Positions 8,315 through 18,735 of a stretch of DNA of 64,000 nucleotides are shown here, piece after piece. Position 1 is the first letter of the stretch, and each line of letters opens with the position of its first letter. The stretch is from assembly GCA_947492575.1 (NCBI GenBank), contig CANLNK010000001.1, forward strand, positions 1 through 64,000, read 5' to 3'. The position numbers and the translations under genes were made by a program. A model generated the notes under the pieces. The model made no database searches. It saw only the letters and a program-made list of their open reading frames with translations, and was not told the DNA's origin. Source of the DNA: an uncultured Thalassotalea sp. GTDB lineage: Bacteria > Pseudomonadota > Gammaproteobacteria > Enterobacterales > Alteromonadaceae.

Positions 8315-9087
8315 AACCTCTTGTGATCAAAATTGGCGGTGCCATTTTAGAAAAAGCTGACGCATTAACTTCACTTTTAGAAGTTATAAAGCGTATGAAA
8401 AACCAACCAGTCGTCCTGGTTCATGGTGGTGGTTGTGTGGTTGACGAAATGCTCGCTCAAGCAGGCTTTACAACGGAGAAAAAAGATGGCCTTCGCGTCA
8501 CGCCTGCAGAGCAAATGCCGCTTATTGGTGGTGCTCTTGCCGGAACAGTTAACAAGACCATTGTTGCTAATGCCAACAGCCTAGGTCTAAATGCTGTCGG
8601 CTTGTCGCTTACAGATGGCAATATGGTTAAGTGTCAGTTAAGTGGCAAAGGTATTGGTGCAGTTGGTGAACCAAGTGCTAAACAAAGTAAATTACTCGAC
8701 AACCTACTTCAGACGAAATTCTTACCTGTTGTATCTTCTATTGGCGCTCTTGATAGTGGTGAGTTAGTAAACGTCAATGCGGATGATGCAGCTGTTGTCA
8801 TTTGTCAATTACTCAACGCCGAACTATTACTCCTGACCGATGTAAATGGTGTTATGGATGAAAGCGGTAAGTACCTTTCTAAATTAACGGCAAATCATGC
8901 CCAACAGTTGATCTCACAAGGGGTGATTTCAGGTGGCATGACAGCCAAAGTCAATGCTGCATTTCACGCAGCAAATCAATTACGACGAAGTATCGCGGTT
9001 GCCAGTTGGCAAGCGCCGGAGCAAATACCTCAGTTATTAGCCGGCGTTAATGTAGGCACCCGCATTATTCCTGAATTGGCTGCATAG
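8311..9087 (+). CDS. argB: Acetylglutamate kinase
   Basis: ArgB phosphorylates N-acetylglutamate, the second step of arginine synthesis. The 258-residue protein has the amino acid kinase fold: KIGGAILE at the N-terminus, LVHGGGCVVDE, VNADDAAV, and GGMTAKVNAA near the end. It is the short form typical of enteric-type, arginine-insensitive enzymes; the long N-terminal helix of feedback-inhibited kinases is missing. The start overlaps the argC stop by 4 bp, so translation is probably coupled. Confidence 0.95.
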   Translation: MKPLVIKIGGAILEKADALTSLLEVIKRMKNQPVVLVHGGGCVVDEMLAQAGFTTEKKDGLRVTPAEQMPLIGGALAGTVNKTIVANANSLGLNAVGLSLTDGNMVKCQLSGKGIGAVGEPSAKQSKLLDNLLQTKFLPVVSSIGALDSGELVNVNADDAAVVICQLLNAELLLLTDVNGVMDESGKYLSKLTANHAQQLISQGVISGGMTAKVNAAFHAANQLRRSIAVASWQAPEQIPQLLAGVNVGTRIIPELAA

Positions 9088-9130
9088 CACGCTAGCCGTT
9101 TTTGAAATAGATACTAAGTTAGGATAGATA

Positions 9131-10048
9131 ATGAAACTCTCTCAATTTATTGCTGATGATAAGCAAACGAAAGCGCAGATATTGGCTCTCATTGAGCTAG
9201 CGAAAACGATAAAAAATTGCCCGAACGATTTTGCTTCTGTGCTTCAAGGTAAGTCGGTGGCAATGATCTTTGAAAAGCCTTCACTAAGAACGCACGTTAG
9301 CTTTGATATTGGTATAGCTAAATTAGGTGGTCACGCGCTGTACTTAGGGCAGCAAAATGGCAAATTAGGTGAACGTGAACGCGTCAGTGATTATGCCAAG
9401 AACCTTTCATGCTATGCCGATGTGATTGTTGCACGTGTCTTTGAACATTCTGCTATTCAAGGATTAGCTGAACATGCATCTGTTCCTGTGGTAAATGCAT
9501 TATGTGATCTTTATCACCCGTGCCAAGGCCTCGCGGATTTTGTCACTATCGCTGAGCACTTTGACGATTTATCCGCGGTTAAATTGGCTTACTTTGGTGA
9601 TGGAAACAATGTTTCTAACTCGCTAATGCTATTGGCAGCAACACTCGGTGTCGATTTTACGCTTGTCTGCCCTGAAGGTCATGGCCCAGAGCAAAGTGTT
9701 TATCAGCAAGCACAGCAAATCGCAAAAGCATCTGGCAGCAAATTGGTGCTTACCTCTGATGTGTCGGCAATTGGTGCACAAGATGTGCTCTACACGGATA
9801 CTTGGGTCTCTATGGGCGATGACACCAAGGTTGAAGATATCCTGGCTAGCTTCAAACCACTGCAAGTGAATCATGACTTGGTAGCCGCTACGGGAGCCAA
9901 GATTGTCATGCATTGTCAGCCTGCACATCTCGAAGAAGAGATCACTACCGCACTGTTTGACGACACAACATACTCGGTGGTTTTCCAGCAAGCAGAGAAT
10001 CGCATGTGGGCACAATGTGCAGTGCTTACCTCGCTATTCGAAAAATAG
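9131..10048 (+). CDS. argF: Ornithine carbamoyltransferase
   Basis: ArgF transfers the carbamoyl group to ornithine, giving citrulline. The 305-residue protein has the family signatures: FEKPSLRTHVSFD (carbamoyl-phosphate loop, with SLRT in place of the common STRT), HPCQGLADF, DTWVSMGDD (ornithine loop) and MHCQPAH (usually HCLPAH). The ornithine-loop SMG argues for ornithine rather than acetylornithine as substrate. Both variant motifs might change kinetics, but I believe SLRT occurs in other bacterial enzymes. It sits 43 bp after argB in the operon. Confidence 0.9.
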   Translation: MKLSQFIADDKQTKAQILALIELAKTIKNCPNDFASVLQGKSVAMIFEKPSLRTHVSFDIGIAKLGGHALYLGQQNGKLGERERVSDYAKNLSCYADVIVARVFEHSAIQGLAEHASVPVVNALCDLYHPCQGLADFVTIAEHFDDLSAVKLAYFGDGNNVSNSLMLLAATLGVDFTLVCPEGHGPEQSVYQQAQQIAKASGSKLVLTSDVSAIGAQDVLYTDTWVSMGDDTKVEDILASFKPLQVNHDLVAATGAKIVMHCQPAHLEEEITTALFDDTTYSVVFQQAENRMWAQCAVLTSLFEK

Positions 10049-10132
10049 CATAACCGTTACATTTTTAGAGTTTAATCAGGGCGTAAGACATATTTTTGTA
10101 TACGCCCAAATGCAGAATTTAGGTGAAAGAAC

Positions 10133-11362
10133 ATGGCTTTAGCAAAGAAAAAACAAGTTAAAAAAGTAGTATTAGCTTACTCCGGTGGTTTAGATACTTC
10201 GGCTATCATTCCTTGGTTAAAAGAAAACTACGATGGTTGTGAAGTTGTCGCTTTTTGTGCCGATGTTGGCCAAGGCGATGAAGAGTTAGAGGGTATCAAG
10301 GAAAAAGCGATTGCTTCTGGTGCTTCTGAGTGCCACGTTGTCGACTTAAAAGAAGAATTCGTCAAAGACTATATTTATCCAATTTTAAAAACTGGCTCTG
10401 TGTACGAAGGCCAATACCTATTGGGTACTTCGATGGCTCGTCCGGTGATCGCGAAGGCACATGTCGAAGTTGCTTTAAAAGTTGGTGCTGATGCAGTTTG
10501 TCATGGCTGTACCGGTAAAGGTAACGACCAAGTGCGTTTCGAGTCATGTTTTGCGGCACTAGCCCCAGAGCTTACTGTTATTGCGCCATGGCGTGAGTGG
10601 GACATGGTTTCTCGTGAGGACCTTCTCGATTACTTAGCGGAGCGTGATATTCCATGTTCTGCATCCCTCACCAAGATTTACAGCCGTGACGCAAACGCAT
10701 GGCATATTTCACACGAAGGTGGTGAATTGGAAGATCCATGGTGTGAGCCTTCAAAAGAAGTGTGGACGATGACGGTAGACCCAATGGATGCACCGGATAC
10801 GCCAGAAACAGTCGAGCTTAGCTTTGATAAAGGTGAGTTAGTGGCTGTTGACGGCCAACAATTATCTGCATATGAGTCACTGGTTTATCTCAATGATAAA
10901 GCGGCAGCACATGGTGTAGGTCGAATTGATATCGTAGAAAACCGTCTAGTAGGCATGAAATCACGTGGTTGTTATGAAACGCCAGGCGGTACAGTATTAA
11001 TGGCAGCTTACAAAGGACTTGAAACGCTTATTCTTGATAAAGAGTCGCTTAAGTTCCGTGAATCAATTGGCCTTGAGTTTTCTCACGTGATTTACGATGG
11101 CCGTTGGTTTACACCGCTGGCTAAATCGCAATTGGCTGCGGCAGCATCTCTAGCAGAAAACTTAACAGGTGACGTGGTTGTGAAAATGTACAAAGGTACT
11201 GCGACGGCGACACAACGTCGTTCTCCAAACAGTCTATATTCAGAAGCATTCGCAACATTTGGTGCTGATGAGGTTTACGACCAACAACACGCGGAAGGCT
11301 TTATTCGTTTATTCAGCTTGTCGAGTAGAATTACTGCGATGAATCAGAAGCACAATGGCTAA
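10133..11362 (+). CDS. argG: Argininosuccinate synthase
   Basis: ArgG condenses citrulline and aspartate with ATP to argininosuccinate. Visible motifs are the ATP pyrophosphatase P-loop [11 protein letters not shown] near the N-terminus, [15 protein letters not shown] (aspartate and citrulline contacts) and the tail [18 protein letters not shown]. The length of 409 residues is that of the ASS type found in most bacteria and eukaryotes, shorter than E. coli ArgG (447). The start ATG at 10133 is preceded by GGTGAAAG. It is in the operon between argF and argH. Confidence 0.96.
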   Translation: MALAKKKQVKKVVLAYSGGLDTSAIIPWLKENYDGCEVVAFCADVGQGDEELEGIKEKAIASGASECHVVDLKEEFVKDYIYPILKTGSVYEGQYLLGTSMARPVIAKAHVEVALKVGADAVCHGCTGKGNDQVRFESCFAALAPELTVIAPWREWDMVSREDLLDYLAERDIPCSASLTKIYSRDANAWHISHEGGELEDPWCEPSKEVWTMTVDPMDAPDTPETVELSFDKGELVAVDGQQLSAYESLVYLNDKAAAHGVGRIDIVENRLVGMKSRGCYETPGGTVLMAAYKGLETLILDKESLKFRESIGLEFSHVIYDGRWFTPLAKSQLAAAASLAENLTGDVVVKMYKGTATATQRRSPNSLYSEAFATFGADEVYDQQHAEGFIRLFSLSSRITAMNQKHNG

Positions 11363-11426
11363 TAGCCTTGCTTTGTATTAGCTTTAGTGCAAATGAATAG
11401 AATTTAAAGATTTAGGAGAAGCGACC

Positions 11427-13364
11427 ATGGCGCTATGGGGTGGCCGGTTTAAAGAAAAAGCCAGCGTGCAGTTTAAGAAGTTCAACGATTCATTGCCGGT
11501 GGATTACCGCATGGCGGTGCAAGACATTGTTGGTTCAATTGCTTGGGCTGGTGCGCTTAACCAAGTGGGTGTGTTAAGTGATGCTGAAGTAGCAGCGCTT
11601 GAAAGTGCCTTATTGGAATTGAAAGCCTCTGTTGAAGAAAACCCAAAACAGATCTTACTATCTGACGCGGAAGATATTCACAGTTGGGTTGAGTTGCAAT
11701 TGATCGAAAAAACCGGTGATTTGGGCAAAAAACTTCACACAGGCCGCAGTCGCAACGACCAAGTAGCAACGGATCTTAAGCTGTGGTGTAAAGAAACGGG
11801 CGGTGAGTTATTGTTCGCGCTAGTGAATTTACAGCAAGCCATGATGAACCTTGCAGAGCGTGAGAGTAATACGGTGTTGCCGGGTTACACTCACTTGCAA
11901 CGTGCACAGCCAGTCACATTTGGTCATTGGTGTCTTGCCTACGTTGAAATGTTTAACCGTGATATCGGACGCTTAAAAGACTCGCTGTATCGTCTTGATG
12001 TATCACCGTTAGGCTCAGGCGCCCTCGCGGGGACAGCATATCCAATCGATCGCGAACTGTTGGCACATAACTTAGGCTTTAGAACCGCGACAATTAATAG
12101 CCTCGATGCTGTATCAGACCGTGATCATGTGATTGAGCTGCTATCGACAGCCAGCATCAGCATGATGCACTTATCACGTTTTGCAGAAGACCTTATTTTC
12201 TACAACTCGGGTGAAGCCGGCTTTGTTGAAATGAGCGATTTAGTAAGCTCTGGCTCTAGCTTGATGCCACAGAAGAAAAATCCAGATGCCTGCGAACTTA
12301 TTCGTGGTAAAGCTGGGCGTGTATTTGGTTCGCTTACTGGTATGTTAACGACCATGAAAGCACTGGCGCTTGCCTACAACAAAGACATGCAGGAAGATAA
12401 AGAAGGTTTATTCGATGCCTTAGACACATGGCTTGAATGCATGGAGATGGCAACACTTGTCGCTGACGGCCTGAAAGTGAATGCTGCGCGCACATTAGCC
12501 GCTGCTCAACAAGGTTATGCCAATGCAACAGAGCTCGCAGACTATCTTGTTAGTAAAGATATCCCATTCAGGGAAGCTCATCATATTGTGGGGGAAGTAG
12601 TACTTGCCGCGATTGATAAGGGTGTCCCGCTCGAAGATCTCACGCTTACGCAACTGCAAGAGTACAGTGAAAAAATTGAGCAAGATGTTTATCAGCATTT
12701 GTCTATTGAATCGACTTTAGATAAACGTGAAGCACTAGGTGGAACTTCGCGTGCACAGGTGCAAAAAACCATCGCAGAAATTCAAACCGGCAAAACTGAA
12801 ATTTTGAATGAGCAAGTTGTTGGTGCGCCCGGTAAGCAGCAAACTAAATTGGCACTTAAACAGGTTAAGCAGCGTCTTAATGCGCAGAAAGCAGCAGCCA
12901 TGTCGGTTAGACGCGCAAGAATGTCTGATGTCGACAAAATCTATCAGCAAGTGTCTTACTGGTCTGGCGTGGGTGAAATTTTACCACGTAGCCGCGACAA
13001 CATTATTCACGATATTCAAAACTTCGTGGTTGCTGAGATAGACGGACAAGTTGTTGGTTGTGCTTCGCTTTATATTTATGAGCCGGGTCTTGCTGAAATA
13101 CGCTCTGTGGTAATTGATAAAGCCTTCCATCATCAGGGACAAGGTAAAGCACTGACGCAGTACTTGCTTGAATTTGCACACCAAATGGAGTTAGAGACCA
13201 TTATCGTTCTAACTTACATCCCTGATTACTTCGCGAAGCTTGGTTTTGGCGTTATTGAAAAATCGTCGCTAGCAGAAAATATTATCGAAGATAGCGAGCC
13301 TAGCCCAGATAAGAACCCTGAAGATGAAGTTGCAATGGCTTATCAGGTTAATCGAGTGAAGTAG
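11427..13364 (+). CDS. argH: ArgH(A): argininosuccinate lyase fused to a GNAT acetyltransferase
   Basis: The first about 460 residues are argininosuccinate lyase, which splits argininosuccinate into arginine and fumarate: [20 protein letters not shown] near the lyase end, and the fumarase/lyase signature [15 protein letters not shown] linker rich in Gln and Lys follows. From about residue 492 ([12 protein letters not shown]) to 645 there is a GNAT domain with an acetyl-CoA loop ([14 protein letters not shown]). This is the ArgH(A) fusion known from Moritella and Vibrio relatives, where the tail makes N-acetylglutamate. E. coli ArgH is 457 residues. A separate full-length argA follows 65 bp downstream, so the tail may be redundant, or may have another role. 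Confidence 0.94.
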   Translation: MALWGGRFKEKASVQFKKFNDSLPVDYRMAVQDIVGSIAWAGALNQVGVLSDAEVAALESALLELKASVEENPKQILLSDAEDIHSWVELQLIEKTGDLGKKLHTGRSRNDQVATDLKLWCKETGGELLFALVNLQQAMMNLAERESNTVLPGYTHLQRAQPVTFGHWCLAYVEMFNRDIGRLKDSLYRLDVSPLGSGALAGTAYPIDRELLAHNLGFRTATINSLDAVSDRDHVIELLSTASISMMHLSRFAEDLIFYNSGEAGFVEMSDLVSSGSSLMPQKKNPDACELIRGKAGRVFGSLTGMLTTMKALALAYNKDMQEDKEGLFDALDTWLECMEMATLVADGLKVNAARTLAAAQQGYANATELADYLVSKDIPFREAHHIVGEVVLAAIDKGVPLEDLTLTQLQEYSEKIEQDVYQHLSIESTLDKREALGGTSRAQVQKTIAEIQTGKTEILNEQVVGAPGKQQTKLALKQVKQRLNAQKAAAMSVRRARMSDVDKIYQQVSYWSGVGEILPRSRDNIIHDIQNFVVAEIDGQVVGCASLYIYEPGLAEIRSVVIDKAFHHQGQGKALTQYLLEFAHQMELETIIVLTYIPDYFAKLGFGVIEKSSLAENIIEDSEPSPDKNPEDEVAMAYQVNRVK

Positions 13365-13429
13365 TGCAGGCTACTTCGCTCAAAAGCTCATTTTTTTAAA
13401 TACACAGGAAAGCAGGAAGTCGCCGTCAT

Positions 13430-14743
13430 ATGGTTCAAGATTACGTAAAATGGTTTCGTAATGCCGCCCCTTATATCAACGCTCATCGCGGTAAAACCGT
13501 GGTGATGATGTTTGGTGGTGAAGCCGTTCAACACCCTAATTTTGCCAATATCATCCACGATATCGCATTGCTGAGAAGCTTAGGTGTAAAACTTGTAATT
13601 GTGCATGGCGCTCGCCCACAAATCGCTGAACGTGCTAATTTGCTCGGTGTTGAGCAGCAATTTGAACAGCACCTGCGTATTACGGACCCAAGAACCTTAA
13701 TGGCGGTTAAAGATGCTACTGGATCTTTGCGCGTGCACATCGAAGCACTGCTGACTATGGGGCTTGTGAACTCACCGATGCACGGTTCTCAAATTCGTGT
13801 CAGTACTGGTAACTTTGTCATTGCTCGTCCCATTGGTGTTAAAGATGGCATCGATTATCAAAATACTGGCTTAGTGCGCCGTATTGATACCGATGCGATT
13901 AACCAGCAACTTGATAATGGTTCAATTGTGCTGCTATCTCCTGTCGGCTATTCAACTACCGGTGAAGTGTTTAATTTGGCACTTGAAGATGTCGCGACCC
14001 AAACGGCGATATCTTTAGGTGCAGACAAATTGGTTACCTTTACTGAAGATGACGGCTTGGTTGACGGGGATGGCAAACTGATTCGTAGTTGCAGTGTTCG
14101 CCGCGTTCGTGAGCTATTAGATGCGTATGGTGGTGAAGAGACTGATCATGTTCGACAGCTATTGCTCAGAGCTATTATTCAAAGTGGTGAGAATGGCGTT
14201 GAACGTTGCCACTGTGTGTCATATCAAAGTGATACCGCGTTATTGCAAGAGCTGTTTACGCGTGATGGTGCAGGTACTTTGATTGCGAAAGATCACAAAG
14301 AACATATTGCCACAGCGTCTATTGATGATGTCGGCGGTATTTTAGAGCTTATTCAGCCGCTTGAAGAGGAAGGCGTACTCGTGCGTCGTTCACGTAAGTT
14401 ACTGGAAACAGAAATCGATCGTTTCATCGTGCTTAAAAAAGAAGACATCATTATCGCGTGTGCTGCTTTGTATCCGTATGCAGAATCAAAAGCGGGAGAA
14501 TTAGCTTGCGTGGTTATTCATCCGGATTATCGCAAGGGCAATCGCGGTGAACGACTTATCAGTGCGGTAGAAGCTTTCGCTAAACGTCAGAAACTGGATA
14601 AGTTGTTTGTATTAACTACGGTGAGTTATCACTGGTTCCTTGAGCAGGGTTTTATAGAAACCAGTGTCGCTTCATTGCCGGAAGAAAAGCAGGCGCTCTA
14701 TAACTACCAACGTAAATCTAAAGTGCTGGTAAAAGCGATTTAG
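13430..14743 (+). CDS. argA: N-acetylglutamate synthase (classical form)
   Basis: ArgA acetylates glutamate, the committed step of arginine synthesis. The 437-residue protein has the full two-domain form: an amino acid kinase-like domain (about 20-280; FGGEAVQHPNF, VHGARPQI), which in this family holds the arginine feedback site, and a C-terminal GNAT domain (about 293-437; ACVVIHPDYRKGNRGERLI). It closes the arg operon, behind an argH that already carries a GNAT tail. The feedback-sensitive ArgA and the tail could therefore give two differently controlled entries to the pathway; this is inference. Confidence 0.94.
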   Translation: MVQDYVKWFRNAAPYINAHRGKTVVMMFGGEAVQHPNFANIIHDIALLRSLGVKLVIVHGARPQIAERANLLGVEQQFEQHLRITDPRTLMAVKDATGSLRVHIEALLTMGLVNSPMHGSQIRVSTGNFVIARPIGVKDGIDYQNTGLVRRIDTDAINQQLDNGSIVLLSPVGYSTTGEVFNLALEDVATQTAISLGADKLVTFTEDDGLVDGDGKLIRSCSVRRVRELLDAYGGEETDHVRQLLLRAIIQSGENGVERCHCVSYQSDTALLQELFTRDGAGTLIAKDHKEHIATASIDDVGGILELIQPLEEEGVLVRRSRKLLETEIDRFIVLKKEDIIIACAALYPYAESKAGELACVVIHPDYRKGNRGERLISAVEAFAKRQKLDKLFVLTTVSYHWFLEQGFIETSVASLPEEKQALYNYQRKSKVLVKAI

Positions 14744-14778
14744 CCATATGCACGACGGCGTATCAATAAAATCGCGCT

Positions 14779-15489
14779 TTATGGCGTAGTGTTGGGTTTC
14801 GAGGAGTTGGTAGTGAGCTCGGGTTCATAACGATGGATAGTGACTCGAAAGGTGCCGTCGACAACTCTTGGGTCGAAATTCACTGAATGAAAAGTGCCTT
14901 GCCACTCTGAGCCTTGCATCGTTGCAGAAAACATCGCTCCTATGTACATCCCGTTGTCACCATTTGCGTTCAAGTCCAACTGGCAACGGGTAGTCTTACA
15001 GCTCAGGTTTTCCATGATAAATCCATGAGTTTGATCTTGTTGAATAAGACTATAAACTTTTGTTTCTAAATCACTCGCCCAAATCTCATCTCGTTCTTCG
15101 TTAACAAAAAGCTCATCAACCTCATGCGCATTAAGCTCTGGAGCTTTCGACAATACTGAGTCTGCAAACTGACTTAGCTGCTCTTCTTCAGTGTACAGAG
15201 CCTGTTGATTTACATCCTCAGAGTTACTGCTGACAACGACTTTCCCCTCATTAGGTAGTGTGTTCACTCTCGTATCGCCAGCCTGATTATCAGCGTTTAA
15301 GCCTGAAACTTTATCATCGATGAAGTCATCAGCCTCTCCTTTACTTGCCGATGAAGTTTGAGGTGCGGCATTTTTACTTACTTCTTCTAGATCGTTTTGT
15401 TTGGCATCTATTTCGTTTTTATTAACGAATAGAAGTCCAACTAGCACCAAAACTGCCGAAGCAAAAAATACTACCTTGCTGACACTCAT
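14779..15489 (-). CDS. Hypothetical membrane-anchored periplasmic protein
   Basis: I do not recognise the family. The 236-residue protein starts with a short cytoplasmic tip and one hydrophobic segment (about 6-23, VVFFASAVLVLVGLLFV), likely an uncleaved anchor. A low-complexity, acidic and Ser/Asn-rich linker covers about 25-115. The C-terminal part (about 130-225) looks folded and has two cysteines nine residues apart (NLSCKTTRCQLDL), which could form a disulfide in the periplasm. It converges with argA, and a 169-base gap separates it from the phosphorylase gene. The start ATG has a usable GGATGGAT upstream. Confidence 0.6.
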   Translation of the reverse strand: MSVSKVVFFASAVLVLVGLLFVNKNEIDAKQNDLEEVSKNAAPQTSSASKGEADDFIDDKVSGLNADNQAGDTRVNTLPNEGKVVVSSNSEDVNQQALYTEEEQLSQFADSVLSKAPELNAHEVDELFVNEERDEIWASDLETKVYSLIQQDQTHGFIMENLSCKTTRCQLDLNANGDNGMYIGAMFSATMQGSEWQGTFHSVNFDPRVVDGTFRVTIHRYEPELTTNSSKPNTTP

Positions 15490-15658
15490 AAATCATCCAT
15501 CCTTTGAAGTTATATTTTTCCTATATAATCAATACTATACTTGGTGTTGGTTTTCAAATTGAAAAGTAATTGCTTATCTAACGAATCTGAAAATCATACT
15601 GAGTATTAGAATACATGCATTAGGGCAACTGGAATAAAATAAGGTTTACAAGCAATAC

Positions 15659-17407
15659 CTAACGAATATTACTGATCCACACGGTCTGATATGGCTGTAA
15701 CTCAATAGCTTGAGTCAGATCGGTAATTTCTTCGCCTGAAATTAAATCGAACCAAGACTCTGTTATGATTAGGTTTAATTCACTGATCGGTAATTCAACG
15801 CTCTGATCTGTGATGTTAGACACACAGAAAATACTCTGACGCCTATCCATGCTTTGTCGCCAAAAACCAAACAAGCTAAGACCTAAGTGTAAGGTAAACT
15901 GCGTTGCATTAGGGTGAAACGCCTTTTGTGCGGTACGTTTGTCGATAAGCGATAACATTTGGCTCAGCACTTTTGCATGCGGATTGGTCTCATCTGCCAG
16001 CATAATTTCTAGCGATTCATAGTCCCAACGATGTCGATTTATCGAACGATTGTGGTGAGTGTTCTTTAATTTCTCATAGTCGTTGCGAGTGCCAAGCAAG
16101 CTATGAATGTAAATGCCCGGAATACCCTCGAGTGCGAGCATAATGGCATGGGCACAAATAAAACGTTGCATGCCCCATTTATCTGGGCCATTAACGGTCC
16201 CCTGAAGCGCATCGAACAGCGCTATATTCATCTCATACGCTTTTTGCTCACCAGTTTCACTAGTGCGCCACGAAATAGCGCCGCCAAAAGACTTCATAGT
16301 GGCAATCAATTCACCAATTTCTTGGTCTGTTAATAAGCCCTCAGCTGGGCGAAGCCCAATGCCGTCGTGGGAAGCAATGAAGTTGAAGTACGTCGTGCCA
16401 TCTTGTGCTGGCGGCATACTCATCAACCAGCGCTTGAGGTATAAGCAGTTACCTGTCACCAAGGTGTTTATGAGTAGCGGCGGTAGCGAAAAGTTATAGA
16501 TACAATGCGCTTCGTTTGCGTTACCAAAATAGGTCAGGTTTTGGGTATTGGGAATATTCGTTTCTGTGATAATGACCGCATCGTTTTGTGCGTGCTCGAT
16601 CAGCGTACGAAGTAGCCGGACAACTTCATGAGTTTGAGGCAGGTTGATCGATTTTGTGCCCACAATTTTCCACAAGAAAGCAACAGCATCCATACGGAAA
16701 ATACGTACGCCGTTATCGAGATACTGGCGAAGAATTTTAACAAATTGGCTGAGTACTTCAGGGTTTCGGAAGTCTAAATCAACTTGGTCGTGACTAAATG
16801 TACACCAAACGTGCTTTTCACCATTGGCTGTATCCGTTTTCCTTAATAGAGGTGAAGTTCGTGGTCGAGTAACTTGTGATAAGTCATCACTAGGATCGGC
16901 AGTAAAGAAATAGTCATGCCCCTGTCCTTCACCCTTGACGAAATTTTCAAACCATAGGCTGCGGCTAGAACAATGATTTATCACCAAGTCTGCCATAAGG
17001 CGCTTATCTACAGCGATATCGACGATATCTTGCCAGTCACCTAAAGACTCGTTCACGGATGAGTAATCGATAACAGAGAAGCCATCATCAGAGCTGTATG
17101 GAAAAAATGGCAAGATATGCACACTGTTTACGTGATCCTGCAAATAGTGATTGGCAAAATGCTGTAGCGTTTTAAGTGGGCGCTCTCCCTCTTTAAGCAA
17201 GCTATCGCCATAGGTGATCATTATCACGTCTTGTTCTGACCAATGGTTGCTAAACGGTGGCGGCGGTGTATTCTGCTCACTAATACGCATTTCAGAAATT
17301 AAACGCTCAGCAAGTGCTTGATGCGTCATATCAATAGCGACATCTTGGTAAATCATCGCCAATTGCTGCGTTACCTTTTGGGTAAGTGCCGTTAAGCAGT
17401 CAGACAT
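15659..17407 (-). CDS. GH13_18 sugar phosphorylase, probably glucosylglycerate phosphorylase
   Basis: The 582-residue alpha-amylase family protein is related to sucrose phosphorylase. The GH13 centres are visible: [12 protein letters not shown] (nucleophile Asp), VIITETNIP (acid/base Glu) and FIASHDGIG (transition-state Asp). It is longer than sucrose phosphorylase (about 500) and near the length of the glucosylglycerate phosphorylases of subfamily GH13_18 (E. coli YcjM type). Such enzymes cleave glucosylglycerate with phosphate to glucose-1-phosphate and D-glycerate. The substrate is inferred from the upstream neighbours: a GT81-like synthase, a sugar-phosphoglycerate phosphatase and a glycerate kinase. 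A good AAAGGAAA precedes the ATG. Sucrose or glucosylglycerol phosphorylase are alternatives. Confidence 0.8.
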   Translation of the reverse strand: MSDCLTALTQKVTQQLAMIYQDVAIDMTHQALAERLISEMRISEQNTPPPPFSNHWSEQDVIMITYGDSLLKEGERPLKTLQHFANHYLQDHVNSVHILPFFPYSSDDGFSVIDYSSVNESLGDWQDIVDIAVDKRLMADLVINHCSSRSLWFENFVKGEGQGHDYFFTADPSDDLSQVTRPRTSPLLRKTDTANGEKHVWCTFSHDQVDLDFRNPEVLSQFVKILRQYLDNGVRIFRMDAVAFLWKIVGTKSINLPQTHEVVRLLRTLIEHAQNDAVIITETNIPNTQNLTYFGNANEAHCIYNFSLPPLLINTLVTGNCLYLKRWLMSMPPAQDGTTYFNFIASHDGIGLRPAEGLLTDQEIGELIATMKSFGGAISWRTSETGEQKAYEMNIALFDALQGTVNGPDKWGMQRFICAHAIMLALEGIPGIYIHSLLGTRNDYEKLKNTHHNRSINRHRWDYESLEIMLADETNPHAKVLSQMLSLIDKRTAQKAFHPNATQFTLHLGLSLFGFWRQSMDRRQSIFCVSNITDQSVELPISELNLIITESWFDLISGEEITDLTQAIELQPYQTVWISNIR

Positions 17408-17508
17408 TTCGTTTCCTTTTAGTTATTAGTTTTGGCTACCTATTAGAGCTGAGGTAAATAGCTTAAATCACAAATAATTCACGTATAACTTATGCTAGTG
17501 CGATGCTG

Positions 17509-18735
17509 TTAGGCACCGCTAAATTCTTTATTATCATCTTCTACTGCCTGCTTGAGTTCTTCCAGAATATTCGGTTCAGCGCTAATCACGCGGTTCCATG
17601 TAGGAATAAATGGTGTTTCCATTGGATTTTCTAGAAATGTTTGGCCTGCATTCATGATGTTCTTTGCAAACATTTCTATCGCCGCTTCTTCGTTGTGAAT
17701 ATCGAGTGAAAGACCATTCATAAGAGCATCGTGACGATAGGTTTCTACATAGTCGAGCGCGATGCGGAAATAGGTCGCCTTGATAGAGCGGAATGTTTCA
17801 GTGCTAAACGTATGGCCTTGCGTGGCGAGCTTGCGGAAGAATGCCTTAGTGATATCAATCGACATTTTTGACAAACCAGCTTGTGCATTATCAAGTGATA
17901 GGTCTTGGTGTTTATGGTCGTAAACGTCAGCAATATCTACCTGACAAATACGGTTAACCGCGTAGTTGCGATGCATTTCACTAAGCACGCCGATTTCTAA
18001 GCCCCAATCGCTTGGTATGCGCAGGTCGTTTAGTACATCGCGACGGAACGAGAACTCTCCTGCTAGCGGGTAGCGGAAGCAGTCCATGTAATCTAGGTAT
18101 TCGTTGGTACCAACAACACGTTTGAGTGCACGTATCAGTGGGGTTACCAGTAGGCGAGATACGCGGCCGTTAATCTTGCCATCCGCAACACGCGCATAGA
18201 AGCCTTTTGAGAATTCGTAGTTAAATTGTGGGTGCGCAACAGGGTAGAGTAGTCTTGCCAATAGATCTTTTTCGTAGGTGAGAATGTCGCAATCGTGCAA
18301 CGCCACCGATTCTGCTTTGTTCGATGCAAGAATGTAGCCCATGCAATACCAAACATTTCGGCCTTTGCCGAGCTCTGTTGGTGCTAACCCTAATTTTTGA
18401 AGCTTTTCATCGATAGCTTTCAAGCGAGGACCATCATTCCATAAGACTCTGTGGTGTTGCGGTAACTTGTCGAAGAACTTTAGCGCATAGCGGTATTGCG
18501 CTTCATCAGCTCTGTCTAATCCAATCACTACTTCCGTCAGAAATGGAACTTCAGCAATTTTATCAATAATATTCCCCAGAGCAGGGCCCTCAAGCTCAGA
18601 AAAAAGTGATGGAAGCAATAACCCTAAAGGACGTTTCTTGTTGAATTCAAGCAGCTCATTTTCCATGTCTTGGTATGAACGTTGACGTAAGTTGTGAAGT
18701 GTTGTGACGCTGCCGTTTTGGTAAAAATCAGCCAT
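17509..18735 (-). CDS. gpgS: Glucosyl-3-phosphoglycerate synthase (GT81-like)
   Basis: This is predicted to transfer glucose from an NDP-glucose to 3-phosphoglycerate, giving glucosyl-3-phosphoglycerate. A GT-A glycosyltransferase fold is suggested by PFLTEVVIGLDRADEAQ, then LGKGRNVWYCMGYIL and the metal-binding DxD in ALHDCDILTYEKD. The C-terminal half with DWGLEIGVLSEM and DVYDHKHQDL is typical of GpgS proteins as I know them. The start is set at ATG 18735 (MADFYQNG), since GGAGGG lies 7 bp upstream; a longer reading to 18786 would run further into the upstream gene. It overlaps the phosphatase gene by 8 bp. Mannosyl-3-phosphoglycerate synthesis is the main alternative. Confidence 0.82.
   Translation of the reverse strand: MADFYQNGSVTTLHNLRQRSYQDMENELLEFNKKRPLGLLLPSLFSELEGPALGNIIDKIAEVPFLTEVVIGLDRADEAQYRYALKFFDKLPQHHRVLWNDGPRLKAIDEKLQKLGLAPTELGKGRNVWYCMGYILASNKAESVALHDCDILTYEKDLLARLLYPVAHPQFNYEFSKGFYARVADGKINGRVSRLLVTPLIRALKRVVGTNEYLDYMDCFRYPLAGEFSFRRDVLNDLRIPSDWGLEIGVLSEMHRNYAVNRICQVDIADVYDHKHQDLSLDNAQAGLSKMSIDITKAFFRKLATQGHTFSTETFRSIKATYFRIALDYVETYRHDALMNGLSLDIHNEEAAIEMFAKNIMNAGQTFLENPMETPFIPTWNRVISAEPNILEELKQAVEDDNKEFSGA

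Noticed and set aside
9629-10015. 128-residue minus-strand ORF inside argF
   Set aside because: A shadow of the conserved argF reading frame.
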